DNA from: Chitinophaga parva
Lineage (GTDB): Bacteria; Bacteroidota; Bacteroidia; Chitinophagales; Chitinophagaceae
Length of the DNA: 64,000 bases
Assembly (NCBI RefSeq): GCF_003071345.1
Contig: NZ_QCYK01000003.1
Span: 186,001-250,000, forward strand
Direction of reading: 5' to 3'
The position numbers and the translations under genes were made by a program. Within the stretch, counting starts at the first letter, position 1, and each line of letters opens with the position of its first letter. The notes beneath the pieces are model-generated. The model did not search any database. It saw nothing but the letters and a program-made list of their open reading frames with translations, and had not been told where the DNA came from. This document shows, one piece after another, positions 16,852-25,749 of the stretch.

Positions 16852-18309
16852 ATGCGAAAGAAGATCCTGATAGTAGAAGACGAGCTGATTGTAGCGGGTG
16901 ACCTCCGGTTGCTCCTGGAACGCTCCGGCTACGAGGTTTGTGGCATTGCCCGCTCTGTGCAGCGTGCCCGGGAAACGTTGCCCGTGGCCAGGCCGGACCT
17001 GGTGCTGCTCGATATTTATCTTAAAGGGGACCTTACCGGGATAGACCTGGCCAGGGATTTGAATGAGCTGCGTATTCCTTTCGTTTATCTTTCTGCCAAT
17101 TCCAACCAACAGGTATTGGAAGCGGCAAAGCTTACCCAGCCTTATGGATTTATTGTAAAGCCTTTCCGCGAGAAAGATGTGCTGGTGACGCTGGATATTG
17201 CCTGGTACCGCTATGAGATAGACCGGCAGGTACAAGGCATGCCGGCCCGTGCGCCACAAGCCGCACCGCCGGCCCCTTTGGAAGCGCCCCCGGCCCCTGT
17301 ACCGGCGGCATCTGTTACGCAGCCTTTATCGCTCCCCAATTTCGACGGCATCATTGGTGCCAGTGACGGGATGCTGGATGTATTTGAACTGATCCGCCAG
17401 GTGGCCCCGCTGGATACGTCTGTACTGGTACTGGGGGAAAGCGGTACCGGCAAGGAAGGTGTGGCCAACTGCATTCACCAGCGCTCTTCCCGCCGCGGTA
17501 AGCCTTATGTAAAGGTGAACTGTGCCGCCCTGCCGCCAAACCTCATAGAATCCGAGCTGTTTGGACATGAAAAAGGATCCTTTACCGGCGCGGTGGAAAA
17601 ACGCATCGGCAAGTTTGAAAAGGCCAATGGCGGCACCATCTTCCTGGATGAAATAGGAGAGATGCCGGCAGATATGCAGGTGAAGCTGCTGCGTGTGCTC
17701 CAGGAAAGGGAGATAGAGCGCATTGGGGGCAATGGCCCCATCAAGGTGGATGTGCGCGTAATAGCGGCTACCAACCGTAACCTGGAAAAAGAGATTGCCC
17801 AGGGTAATTTCCGCCTGGACCTGTATTACCGCCTGCACGTATTCCCCATTGAAATACCGGCCCTGCGTGAGCGCCGCGAAGATATTCCCCTGCTGGTGCA
17901 GTACTTCGTTCAGTTCCACGCCAGCCGCGTGGGCCGGGTGATAGACCAGGTAGATCCTGCGGTAATGCGCGCACTGGAAGCCTACCCCTGGCCGGGCAAT
18001 GTGCGGGAGCTGCAAAACCTCATTGAGCGCAGCGTGTTGCTCAGCAAGGGCAATATCCTCAAAGAAGTGGCCCTGCCCAACCAGCCTTACGAGCAGGCGC
18101 GCAGAACACCGGCGCCACAACAAACGGACGATGCTGCCGCCGTAAAAACCATCGTGGAGATAGAGCGCGAACATATCATAGAGGTGCTGAAGAAATGCAA
18201 TCACCGCATTTCCGGCCCCGGTGGCGCCGCAGAGCTGCTCAATCTTCCGCCCAGTACCCTTACTTCCAAAATGAAGAAGCTGGGCATTGTAAAGAGGCAT
18301 ACCACCTGA
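16852..18309 (+). CDS. Sigma-54-dependent response regulator (REC-AAA-HTH)
   Basis: Protein of 485 aa. The ATG at 16852 (MRKKILIVEDE) is chosen over an upstream TTG at 16831. Receiver domain 1-115 with acidic pocket Glu9-Asp10, phospho-acceptor Asp54 (LVLLDIYLKGD) and Lys103. A Pro/Ala-rich linker spans about 130-155. Sigma-54 AAA+ domain with GESGTGKE Walker A (195-202), GSFTGA loop (242-247, a Ser variant of GAFTGA that contacts sigma-54), GGTIFLDEIGEM Walker B, and arginine-finger region. A Fis-type HTH ends the protein (ELLNLPPSTLTSKMKKLGI). No histidine kinase or obvious -24/-12 promoter is nearby, so the partner and targets are unknown. Confidence 0.94.
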   Translation: MRKKILIVEDELIVAGDLRLLLERSGYEVCGIARSVQRARETLPVARPDLVLLDIYLKGDLTGIDLARDLNELRIPFVYLSANSNQQVLEAAKLTQPYGFIVKPFREKDVLVTLDIAWYRYEIDRQVQGMPARAPQAAPPAPLEAPPAPVPAASVTQPLSLPNFDGIIGASDGMLDVFELIRQVAPLDTSVLVLGESGTGKEGVANCIHQRSSRRGKPYVKVNCAALPPNLIESELFGHEKGSFTGAVEKRIGKFEKANGGTIFLDEIGEMPADMQVKLLRVLQEREIERIGGNGPIKVDVRVIAATNRNLEKEIAQGNFRLDLYYRLHVFPIEIPALRERREDIPLLVQYFVQFHASRVGRVIDQVDPAVMRALEAYPWPGNVRELQNLIERSVLLSKGNILKEVALPNQPYEQARRTPAPQQTDDAAAVKTIVEIEREHIIEVLKKCNHRISGPGGAAELLNLPPSTLTSKMKKLGIVKRHTT

Positions 18310-18314
18310 TCCGC

Positions 18315-18378
18315 AACACTGGCCTGTGTTTTTCCTGGTGATCCATGGATACAGGGTTTCCCGCAGGCCAGTGTTTTT
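18315..18378 (+). terminator. Terminator of the response regulator gene
   Basis: AACACTGGCCTG (18315-18326) pairs perfectly with CAGGCCAGTGTT (18364-18375), followed by T residues, six bases after the stop codon. Confidence 0.75.
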
Positions 18379-18679
18379 CTGGTCACCTGTAACTCACCTG
18401 GCTTTCCCACGGGCCTCTCTATCCTAAATATCCATAGCTTTCCGGCTTTTGTCCATGGCAGGTGGCGGCCGGCCATTTTATCTTTGCACCCGTTAACCCT
18501 CTTGCATACCCGCTCCCGAAAACGCCATAACATTTCGCAAGCCCTTTCGCTAATTCACGATATATCGCAAATCTTAATGCACTGGCTTATCTGCAAGTTA
18601 TTGTAAGTCAATTATTTAACGGTTTGGCAAGCTGTTTGGCTAATAGATCATCGAATTGACTCACCTAAAACTTTGCATC
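18379..18679. other. Intergenic region before the AraC gene
   Basis: AT-rich, with short direct and inverted elements but no ORF or RNA gene recognised. A loose -7-like sequence (TAAAACTTTG) lies at 18665-18674, just before the GTG chosen for the next gene. Confidence 0.4.
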
Positions 18680-19591
18680 GTGATTACACAGTTATCAAAA
18701 CCAGTTACGGCGTACAGGAACATTGTCGCCAGCCCGGCCCCCGGCACGGACAAAAAAATGTCGTTCGAGGTCAGCAACCTGTCAGACTTCCTCCGGGAAA
18801 GAGCTGCACAGCAGGTGAACGCTTACCGCCATGATTGCTTCATGGTGCTTTGGGTACGCCAGGGCTCCGGCGTGTACCAGATAGACATGAACCGTTATGA
18901 GATCAAGGCAGACACTGTGTACTTCCTGGCGCCGGGACAGATAGACGTGTTGCAGGCCAGCGAAGATCTGGATGGTTATGTGATCAGCTTCAGCAACGAA
19001 TTCCTGAACCTGTATGAAAACAATTTCGACCTGCTGTTCAATACCGGTTTGTATTACACCCTGCCATATTCCCCTTTCATTAAAGTGCAGGGCGAAGACA
19101 TGGTGGCAGAACTGGAACACATGGTGCTGAAAATGATAAAAGAATACCGTGGCGGTCACCGCCTGCGTGCAGAAGTGCTGCGGGGCAACCTGAAGCTGTT
19201 CCTCATCTACCTGATCCGCCAGGATGAAAACGCCGCTTATTCTTACCCCACCAAAAAGTTTGAACTGGTAAAACGTTTCCTGCAACTGCTGGAAAAGGAT
19301 TTTGCCACCAAGAAACTGGTGACCGACTATGCAGATGAACTGGCGGTAACCCCCAGCTATCTCAATATCATTGTGAAAAAAGTGTCTGGTTTTCCCGCCA
19401 GTTTTCACATCCAGCAGCGCATTATCATGGAAGCAAAACGCCAGGCTTTTTATGCGGATATGACCATGAAAGAGATTGCCTATGACCTGGGTTTTGATGA
19501 TATAGCCCACTTTAGCAAATACTTTAAGAACGTTGCTGGTACCAGCTTTACGGACTTTAAGAAAGAGGTGCAAACTCATTTGTGTCTCTAA
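18680..19591 (+). CDS. AraC-family transcriptional regulator
   Basis: Protein of 303 aa from the GTG at 18680. The frame also has a TTG at 18656 and an ATG at 18758 (MSFEVSNLSDFL), so the N-terminus is uncertain. An N-terminal cupin-like sensing domain (MVLWVRQGSGVYQIDMNRYEI, then YFLAPGQIDVL) is followed by a C-terminal AraC double HTH: YADELAVTPSYLNIIVKKVSG and MKEIAYDLGFDDIAHFSKYFKNVAGTSFTDF. Regulators of this layout often control adjacent metabolic or efflux genes, but nothing suitable is next to it. A short inverted repeat follows the stop. Confidence 0.9.
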   Translation: MITQLSKPVTAYRNIVASPAPGTDKKMSFEVSNLSDFLRERAAQQVNAYRHDCFMVLWVRQGSGVYQIDMNRYEIKADTVYFLAPGQIDVLQASEDLDGYVISFSNEFLNLYENNFDLLFNTGLYYTLPYSPFIKVQGEDMVAELEHMVLKMIKEYRGGHRLRAEVLRGNLKLFLIYLIRQDENAAYSYPTKKFELVKRFLQLLEKDFATKKLVTDYADELAVTPSYLNIIVKKVSGFPASFHIQQRIIMEAKRQAFYADMTMKEIAYDLGFDDIAHFSKYFKNVAGTSFTDFKKEVQTHLCL

Positions 19592-20114
19592 GGGAATTCA
19601 ACTTGAAATGTACAAGTTGAATGTGTGAATGTCAATTGCCAGGAGACTGTAGATCGTTTAATTTTGTATTGCACTGTTAGGAAAGCTTTTCATTATAGTA
19701 ATGGGAAAAATTACGCATGGAAAAGCGATTACGACAGGAAATAAAGTAAAAGATTGGCAGTATATAGAACGGATCAGTATAGCAGTAAGGCGCAATGACG
19801 CAATAGACCGGATGTAAACAAATGCGAATAAAAGGAACGAAGAAGCGTTAGCACGGATCAAAGGATCAACAGGAAGGGCCTGGAAGGCATGCCCGGCGTG
19901 TAAGGTGGTTAGGAATGGTTACATAATTATTTAGCGCCGGGCGTCTTTCAGGGATCACAACGGGTTATTTTTTTTGACAGGTTAGACAGCTCCGCCTGTT
20001 TTAATGGAAATGGTGGCGTGGAGGCAAGATTATAAACAGGAGGTTTTTTTAGAAAGGTTTTAATGATCAAGGCAACAAGGCCCGGTTCTTTTGATGGACC
20101 GGGCCTTGTTGCGT
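19592..20114. other. Intergenic region with two hairpins
   Basis: No gene seen in 520 bases. An inverted repeat ATTCAACTTG / CAAGTTGAAT (19596-19622) lies directly after the AraC stop with no T run. At 20072-20112 a perfect 15-bp stem GCAACAAGGCCCGGT / ACCGGGCCTTGTTGC lies just past the stop of the minus-strand lipoprotein gene and probably ends it. Confidence 0.55.
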
Positions 20115-20762
20115 TTACGGATGGGTGGGGGGTGTTACTTTTTTCCTTATGAGTTGATGAAGATCCTCGCCTCCAAAATCGTTATCGTAGTAATAAAGCG
20201 TATCGTTTTCGAGGGACACCCTTTTGAGCAAGTCACTGTCTGGTACAAAATCACCACCGGTAGGAACCAGGAGCTCGTCCATCACCTGCTCCCATTTTTT
20301 GTTTTTGAAGGTGTAGGTGCTGAACCAGTAGGTATTGCCATTTTGCGGTTCCATAAATACACTGAAGTCATCGGCATTATCGTGATTCAGGTCTCCTTCC
20401 GGTACCAGCCGGGCTTCGCAGCAGCCAATGGGCAGTGCGGGAATAGTGGTGTCTGAAAAGTGTACTTCAAAGGCGCCCGGGGAGCCGTTTTCCATCGGGT
20501 TACCACGCTGGCGCACTGTGCGCACCGTAAAGGCCATCTCCGTTTGCCCGTCCCCGTTAAAGTCACCGTTCAGCGTGTCGGTGAAGGGAACGTCATAATC
20601 GGAAAATGTAGTGTCCCACGCCGGGTCATCATCACTGGGAGCATTAGCAGCGGGCGTGGTATCTGCAACGGGTGGGGGAGTGGCAGGTGTACTTTGCACA
20701 GGCGCCGTTTGTACATGGCAGCAGCAAAACAGGACCAGCGCCGCCAGGGTTAATTTTTTCAT
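20115..20762 (-). CDS. Lipoprotein with calcium-binding-like FG-GAP/VCBS motifs
   Basis: Protein of 215 aa. The ATG at 20762 starts the lipoprotein-type signal MKKLTLAALVLFCCCHVQ, with three successive Cys at the cleavage site; a longer frame adds six residues. A Pro/Thr/Ala-rich spacer (about 20-50) precedes a domain containing DFNGDGQTEMAF and GDLNHDNADDFSVF, Asp-rich loops like those of FG-GAP/VCBS repeats. Probably anchored in the outer membrane or periplasm. No close family was recognised. Confidence 0.75.
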   Translation of the reverse strand: MKKLTLAALVLFCCCHVQTAPVQSTPATPPPVADTTPAANAPSDDDPAWDTTFSDYDVPFTDTLNGDFNGDGQTEMAFTVRTVRQRGNPMENGSPGAFEVHFSDTTIPALPIGCCEARLVPEGDLNHDNADDFSVFMEPQNGNTYWFSTYTFKNKKWEQVMDELLVPTGGDFVPDSDLLKRVSLENDTLYYYDNDFGGEDLHQLIRKKVTPPTHP

Positions 20763-20859
20763 GCATAGGGATTTCGGCAAAAATACAAAAGCCGGGCAAA
20801 CACCCGGCCTGGTATCCTAAGAAATAAATTGAATATAAAATTTTTGATTTCCCGGCACC

Positions 20860-20906
20860 TGGAAATTGAAGCTGCTTTGAACTTGGAAATTGAAACCTGG
20901 AAATTA
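20860..20906. repeat. Short repeated motif TGGAAATTGAA
   Basis: TGGAAATTGAA occurs at 20860-20870 and 20884-20894, and a partial copy TGGAAATTA at 20898-20906, next to the 3' end of the DEAD-box helicase gene. Period 24 then 14 bases. Role unknown. Confidence 0.5.
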
Positions 20907-22238
20907 TTTCTTCTTCGCGCCCCGTTTCTTCGGCTTCCCGTACTTGGCTTGCATTTTTTCCTTGTGGCTCACCTTTACATTCACCTTCCTGTTCTTCGCC
21001 TTTTTCTCGTGGAAGGCCGCCCCGCGCGGTTCTGCTTTGGGTTGACGGATCTCAATATTGGGCACCACAAACTTAGGTGGCATTTCAGATTCAATGAGTA
21101 CGTTGGAGATCTCCAGGTCTGCCGGCAACGGCTTCACGGGGATCTGGTAATTCATCAGCGCTTCAATTTTGTCCACCAGCGGTTGTTCCTTTCCGGTTTT
21201 GAAAAGAATAGCTACCCCGGGCCTGTCTGCACGGCCCGTACGGCCTATGCGATGGATATAATCTTCCGGTACTTCCGGCGCATCCAGGTTGATCACGTGG
21301 CTTACTTCCGCCACATCCAGGCCACGGGCAATGATGTCTGTGGCAATGATGAAACGGTACGTACCATCCTGGAATTGCTTCACGGTATTGAAACGGTGGT
21401 TCTGTTCCTTATTGGAATGGATCACCCCCACCTTGCCGGGGAATTTGGGCTCCAGCTTTTCATACAGCTCATCCGCCAGGGCTTTGGTAGCGGCAAACAC
21501 CAGCACCTTGCTCATGCCGGCATCTTCCTGCAGCATTTTTTCCAGCAGGTTCACTTTCGTGTTGAAATTGGGCACATCGTAGGCCACCTGCTGTATGTTA
21601 GCCAGGGGAGAGCCTGCGGGTGCGGCTTCCACGGTAATGGGATCGTTGAAGAAAGTTTTGATAATGGCCTGCACGTCTTCTGTGATGGTGGCGGAGAACA
21701 TGGTGTTCTGGCGCCGGGCGGGCAGCAGGTCCAGCACATGCTTGATCTGCGTGCGGAAGCCCAGGTTCAGCATTTCATCCACTTCATCGATCACCACCTT
21801 CTTAATGCCTTTCATTTTCAGGGCGCCGCTCAGGATCAGGTCTACCAGGCGGCCGGGCGTGGCCACCACGATGTCTATTTTTTCCTTGGCGCGCTCCATC
21901 TGCGGGTTCATATTCACGCCACCGTAAAAACCTTCCGTTACCACCCGCATGTAGGGGGTAAGCTGGTAAATGGAGTCTACTACCTGGGCCACCAGCTCAC
22001 GGGTGGGCACCATGATGAGCACGGTAGGGTATTTTTCCTTGGAAAACTGCCATTGGCGCAAAATAGGCAGCAGGTAGGCAAAGGTTTTACCCGTGCCCGT
22101 CTGCGCAATGCCGCATACATCGCGGCCAGACATCATCGCCGAAAAAGCCCGGTGCTGGATGGTGGTAGGCGTAGTGAAGCCCAGTTCATCCAGGGCAGTG
22201 AGCAACGGCTTGTTGAGATTGAGATCTGCGAACGTCAT
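20904..22238 (-). CDS. DEAD-box RNA helicase with basic tail
   Basis: Protein of 444 aa from the ATG at 22238; a TTG three codons upstream is unlikely because a -7 element sits there. Motifs in order: Q-motif region LGFTTPTTIQ, AQTGTGKT (I), PTRELVAQ (Ia), TPGRL (Ib), DEVD in place of DEAD (II, within VVIDEVDEMLNLGF), SAT (III), DIIARGLD (V) and HRIGRTGRADR (VI). The last 50 residues are Lys/Arg-rich, as in RhlE-type helicases that act on ribosome assembly or mRNA decay. The Ala-to-Val change in motif II is conservative and probably compatible with activity. Divergent from the radical SAM gene. Confidence 0.93.
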   Translation of the reverse strand: MTFADLNLNKPLLTALDELGFTTPTTIQHRAFSAMMSGRDVCGIAQTGTGKTFAYLLPILRQWQFSKEKYPTVLIMVPTRELVAQVVDSIYQLTPYMRVVTEGFYGGVNMNPQMERAKEKIDIVVATPGRLVDLILSGALKMKGIKKVVIDEVDEMLNLGFRTQIKHVLDLLPARRQNTMFSATITEDVQAIIKTFFNDPITVEAAPAGSPLANIQQVAYDVPNFNTKVNLLEKMLQEDAGMSKVLVFAATKALADELYEKLEPKFPGKVGVIHSNKEQNHRFNTVKQFQDGTYRFIIATDIIARGLDVAEVSHVINLDAPEVPEDYIHRIGRTGRADRPGVAILFKTGKEQPLVDKIEALMNYQIPVKPLPADLEISNVLIESEMPPKFVVPNIEIRQPKAEPRGAAFHEKKAKNRKVNVKVSHKEKMQAKYGKPKKRGAKKK

Positions 22239-22244
22239 AGCCGG

Positions 22245-22279
22245 CAAAGGTAACGCTAAATTTTAATGTCGTACTTTTG
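22245..22279. promoter_or_regulatory. Divergent -7 elements between helicase and radical SAM genes
   Basis: Minus strand: TACCTTTG at 22252-22245, six bases before the helicase ATG. Plus strand: TACTTTTG at 22272-22279. Both match TAnnTTTG; neither has a clear TTG at -33. The plus element implies that translation of the radical SAM gene starts downstream of it. Confidence 0.55.
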
Positions 22280-22297
22280 TGCGCTAAAACCACCGAT

Positions 22298-24499
22298 TTG
22301 AGCGCCGAAGTTTTTTTGATCACTCCTCCTTTCACGCAGCTGAACACGCCTTACCCGGCCACCGCCTACCTGAAAGGATTTCTCAACACCAAACAGGTCT
22401 CTTCTTTCCAGAGCGACCTGGGGATAGAGGTGACCCTGGCTTTGTTTTCCCGGCAAGGCCTGGCGGCGCTGTTTGCCAGGATCAATGAAACACCGGCCGC
22501 CCAGTGGTCTGAAAACGCACAGCGTATCCTGGTGCTGCAGGATGACTACCTGCAAACCGTTGATGGGGTGATCAGCTTCCTCCAGGGCAAAAACCCCACC
22601 CTGGCCCATCTCATCGCCAAACGGAATTTCCTGCCGGAAGCCTCCCGCTTTGCCCAGCTGGACGATCTGCACTGGGCCTTTGGCACCATGGGCACGCAGG
22701 ACCGGGCCAAACACCTGGCCACCATGTACCTGGAAGACCTGTCGGACCTGATCATGGAATGCGTGGACCCGCACTTTGGTTTTAGCCGCTACGCGGAAAA
22801 ACTGGGCCGCTCTGCCAACAGTTTTGATGAACTGCACAACGCCCTGCAACAGGACAATACTTTTGTAGACGATATTCTCCTGGGCATCCTGGCCCGGCAT
22901 ATGGAAAGGCTGCAACCCGGGCTGGTGGCGGTTTCTATTCCTTTTCCGGGCAACCTGTATGCCGGTTTCCGCTGCGCGCAATGGATCCATCGCCATTATC
23001 CTGGCGTGAAAGTGGCCATGGGCGGTGGTTTTGCCAACACAGAACTCCGCTCCGTCAGCGATCCCCGCGTGTTTGAGTACTTTGATTTCATTACCCTGGA
23101 TGATGGAGAAGCCCCGGTAGAAAACCTGCTGAAGTACCTGCGGGGTGAAATACCCGTGGACCAGCTGAAACGCACGTTCCTGCTGCAGGATGGGAAAGTG
23201 ACCTACATTAACAATCCCTCCTGCAGTGATTACAAACAGGGGCAAACCGGCACCCCGGATTACCGCGACCTGCTACTGCATGATTACATTTCTGCCATTG
23301 AAGTGGTGAACCCCATGCACAGCCTCTGGAGCGACGGGCGCTGGAACAAGCTCACCATGGCCCACGGCTGCTACTGGGGCAAGTGTACTTTCTGCGATAT
23401 TTCCCTCAACTACATACAACATTACGAGCCCCTCACCGCCAGCATGCTATGCGACCGGATGGAGACCATTATTGCGCAGACGGGGCAGAACGGATTTCAC
23501 TTCGTGGATGAAGCAGCGCCGCCCGCCCTCATGCGTGCCCTGGCGCTGGAGATCATCCGCCGCAAGCTCACCGTGAGCTGGTGGACCAATATCCGCTTTG
23601 AAAAGAGCTTCACCCGCGACCTTTGCCTGCTGCTCAAAGCCAGTGGCTGCATTGCCGTGTCTGGCGGGTTGGAAGTGGCCTCAGACCGCCTGCTGGCCCT
23701 TATCCAGAAAGGCATTACCGTGGCCCAGGTGGCGCGCGTGAACCGCAATTTTACAGAAGCCGGCATCATGGTGCACGCGTACCTGATGTATGGTTTTCCC
23801 ACGCAGACCATGCAGGAAACCATTGATTCCCTGGAAATGGTGAGGCAAATGTTCCAGCAGGGGATCTTACAGTCCGCTTTCTGGCACCAGTTCACCATGA
23901 CAGCCCACAGCCCGGTAGGCCTCGATCCGGAAGCCTTTGGCGTGAAGCGGATATCTGGCCCGGACGGCAGCTTTGCAAACAATGACCTGGAGCATGAAGA
24001 CCCCCAAGGCGCGGACCATGCGGAGTTTGCCTTCGGCCTCAAAAAATCACTTTACAATTATATGCACGGCGCCTGCTTTGACCACCCGTTGCAGAAGTGG
24101 TTTGAGTTCAAAGTGCCCAGGACCACGGTGGCCCCGGACTTTATCCAAAAGGCGCTGCAGGAAGAGGAATATACCAGTGCCAGGCCCACTTCCAAAGTAG
24201 TGTGGCTGGGCCGCCAGCCTGCGCTGGAAACGGTAACAAAAACCAAGAAGGGCAACTCCTGGGAAGTGGATTCGCTTACATTCCAAAGCCGCAAGGAAAC
24301 CGTGAATATCAAAGTAGATGTACCGAAAGGCCAGTGGCTGGCTGGTATGCTGGCAAAGTTGTCGGGGCATGGCAACAAAACCTATACTTACCAGGAAGTG
24401 AAAGAAAGTTATGAAGCCGCGGGCCTGGAAGATTTTGAACTTTTCTGGGATAATAAACCGGTGAACGGGCTCCAGAAATTCGGGTTGCTGCGTTTGTAG
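22298..24499 (+). CDS. B12-binding-type radical SAM protein
   Basis: Protein of 733 aa from the TTG at 22298 (SAEVFLITPPFTQLNTPYPA). The TTG at 22277 lies inside the -7 element at 22272-22279 and is less likely; no ATG occurs for over 100 codons. The N-terminal 300 residues resemble a cobalamin-binding domain (LVAVSIPFPGNLYAGFRCAQWI, then VAMGGGFANTEL and FDFITLDDGEAPVE). The radical SAM core follows, with the cluster motif CYWGKCTFC (Cys358, Cys363, Cys366), spaced Cx4Cx2C rather than Cx3Cx2C. Downstream come FVDEAAPPALM and SGGLEVASDRLLALIQKG. The substrate is unknown; such enzymes include methyltransferases. No partner biosynthetic gene is adjacent. Confidence 0.9.
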   Translation: MSAEVFLITPPFTQLNTPYPATAYLKGFLNTKQVSSFQSDLGIEVTLALFSRQGLAALFARINETPAAQWSENAQRILVLQDDYLQTVDGVISFLQGKNPTLAHLIAKRNFLPEASRFAQLDDLHWAFGTMGTQDRAKHLATMYLEDLSDLIMECVDPHFGFSRYAEKLGRSANSFDELHNALQQDNTFVDDILLGILARHMERLQPGLVAVSIPFPGNLYAGFRCAQWIHRHYPGVKVAMGGGFANTELRSVSDPRVFEYFDFITLDDGEAPVENLLKYLRGEIPVDQLKRTFLLQDGKVTYINNPSCSDYKQGQTGTPDYRDLLLHDYISAIEVVNPMHSLWSDGRWNKLTMAHGCYWGKCTFCDISLNYIQHYEPLTASMLCDRMETIIAQTGQNGFHFVDEAAPPALMRALALEIIRRKLTVSWWTNIRFEKSFTRDLCLLLKASGCIAVSGGLEVASDRLLALIQKGITVAQVARVNRNFTEAGIMVHAYLMYGFPTQTMQETIDSLEMVRQMFQQGILQSAFWHQFTMTAHSPVGLDPEAFGVKRISGPDGSFANNDLEHEDPQGADHAEFAFGLKKSLYNYMHGACFDHPLQKWFEFKVPRTTVAPDFIQKALQEEEYTSARPTSKVVWLGRQPALETVTKTKKGNSWEVDSLTFQSRKETVNIKVDVPKGQWLAGMLAKLSGHGNKTYTYQEVKESYEAAGLEDFELFWDNKPVNGLQKFGLLRL

Positions 24500-24564
24500 C
24501 AGATAGGCCATGGCGGCGCGGTACAGCGTCGCATCAAAAACAGCGAAGTGTAAAAAATGCTATG

Positions 24565-24572
24565 TATTTTTG
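24565..24572 (+). promoter_or_regulatory. TAnnTTTG element upstream of the Kir channel gene
   Basis: TATTTTTG, 31 bases before the ATG at 24604, a normal leader length. No TTG at the expected -33 position. Confidence 0.45.
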
Positions 24573-24603
24573 CAAGGTGATCCCTCCCGCAAAAAGAACT
24601 GCA

Positions 24604-25572
24604 ATGCACAATAAAAAAATAAATCCCCTCCTCAAGATCAATGAGAGCACCGGTTTCAGCAACCTGGCCGATGTGCATGGAAACCGTTTCCTGAACCGGG
24701 ACGGCACCTACAACCTGCGCCGCGAAGGCCGGCGGTTCTGGGACCGTTTCAGCGTGTACCATGCGTTGCTCAGTTTACCATCGTATAAGTTCGGGCTGTT
24801 CATCCTGGTGGCCTACTTCAGCATCAACCTCATTTATACCGCGCTGTACCTGCTCATTGGCATAGACCAGTTGCAGGGCATAGCTGCTACCACACCGTGG
24901 GGTATTTTCAAAGAAGCCTTTTTCTTTAGTACAGAAACCTTTACCACCGTGGGGTACGGCCGGGTGAACCCCGTGGGCGATGGCGCCAATATGGTGGCCG
25001 CTTTGGAGGCAATGAGCGGATTCCTGTCCTTTGCCATTGCCACGGGCCTCATTTATGGCCGCTTTACCAAGCCCAGGGCCCACCTGGCTTTCAGCGACTA
25101 CGCGGTAGTAGGGCCTTATGATGAGAAGGCTGCGCTCATGTTCCGCTTTGTAGGCTGCAAAGACGAACACTCCCTCAGTGATGTAACCGTGCAGGTGAAT
25201 ATAGCCATGCTGGCCGAGAAGAACGGCAAGCAGGTGTACCAGTACTATGAATTGAAACTGGAACGCAATAAGATAGAGAACCTGCCCATGAACTGGACCG
25301 TAGTGCATCCTATTGATGATGAAAGCCCGTTGCAGGGCTTTACGGAGGAAGACCTGAAAGCGGCGGATGTGGAGCTGTACGTGATGATCCGCGGCTTCAG
25401 TGACGTGTATTCCAGTTACGTCTTGCAGCGTACCTCATATACGTTTGATGAGATCAAATTTGGGAGAAAATTTGTGCCAATGTACCGCGAAGAAGGAATG
25501 GAAACGGTATTGGAAATGCACAAGCTGAGTAAAACAAAGGAAGCGCCGGTGATGGTGCTGGACGAGAAGTGA
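24604..25572 (+). CDS. Inward-rectifier (KirBac-type) potassium channel
   Basis: Protein of 322 aa from the ATG at 24604. An N-terminal slide helix (WDRFSVYHALLSLP) leads to outer helix about 63-87, pore helix EAFFFSTETFTTV and selectivity filter TVGYGR (115-120), then inner helix about 128-146 and a cytoplasmic immunoglobulin-like Kir domain (VQVNIAMLAEKNGKQVYQYYELKLERNKI region). This is the full architecture of prokaryotic Kir channels, which pass K+ across the inner membrane and respond to lipids or pH. It may be in its own transcript given the -7 element in front. A TMEM175-type K+ channel is encoded 3.4 kb downstream. Confidence 0.95.
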   Translation: MHNKKINPLLKINESTGFSNLADVHGNRFLNRDGTYNLRREGRRFWDRFSVYHALLSLPSYKFGLFILVAYFSINLIYTALYLLIGIDQLQGIAATTPWGIFKEAFFFSTETFTTVGYGRVNPVGDGANMVAALEAMSGFLSFAIATGLIYGRFTKPRAHLAFSDYAVVGPYDEKAALMFRFVGCKDEHSLSDVTVQVNIAMLAEKNGKQVYQYYELKLERNKIENLPMNWTVVHPIDDESPLQGFTEEDLKAADVELYVMIRGFSDVYSSYVLQRTSYTFDEIKFGRKFVPMYREEGMETVLEMHKLSKTKEAPVMVLDEK

Positions 25573-25588
25573 ATGTGGTAGGTGTTGG

Positions 25589-25658
25589 GTCTTAAGTCTT
25601 AGGTCTTAGGTCTTAGGTCTTAGGTCTTAGGTCTTAGGTCTTAGGTCTTAGGTCTTAA
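25589..25658 (+). repeat. Heptamer tandem array, 10 units of GTCTTAG
   Basis: Ten head-to-tail 7-bp units in 70 bases. Units 2-9 are GTCTTAG; the first (25589-25595) and last (25652-25658) are GTCTTAA. The array lies 16 bases past the Kir stop and before a hairpin that separates it from the converging tetR gene. Unit length and perfection suggest copy-number variation by slippage. Confidence 0.95.
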
Positions 25659-25697
25659 GGGGTGGGGCGGCAAGGTGCGGATTTTAATGTAAAATAA

Positions 25698-25734
25698 CAA
25701 GGGAGCTGCGTCATACACTGACACAGCTCCCTTG
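25698..25734. terminator. Hairpin between converging kir and tetR genes
   Basis: CAAGGGAGCTG (25698-25708) pairs with CAGCTCCCTTG (25724-25734), with a further 4-bp inner helix in the loop. T-rich flanks are modest on both strands; likely shared terminator. Confidence 0.6.
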
Positions 25735-25749
25735 CTCGTTTATGGGTGA

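Noticed and set aside
20829-22253. Plus-strand ORF of 474 aa
   Set aside because: Antisense to the DEAD-box helicase. His/Gln/Val-rich composition typical of a mirror frame and no domain.
25589-25658. CRISPR array
   Set aside because: The repeat is a 7-bp unit without spacers and there are no cas genes.
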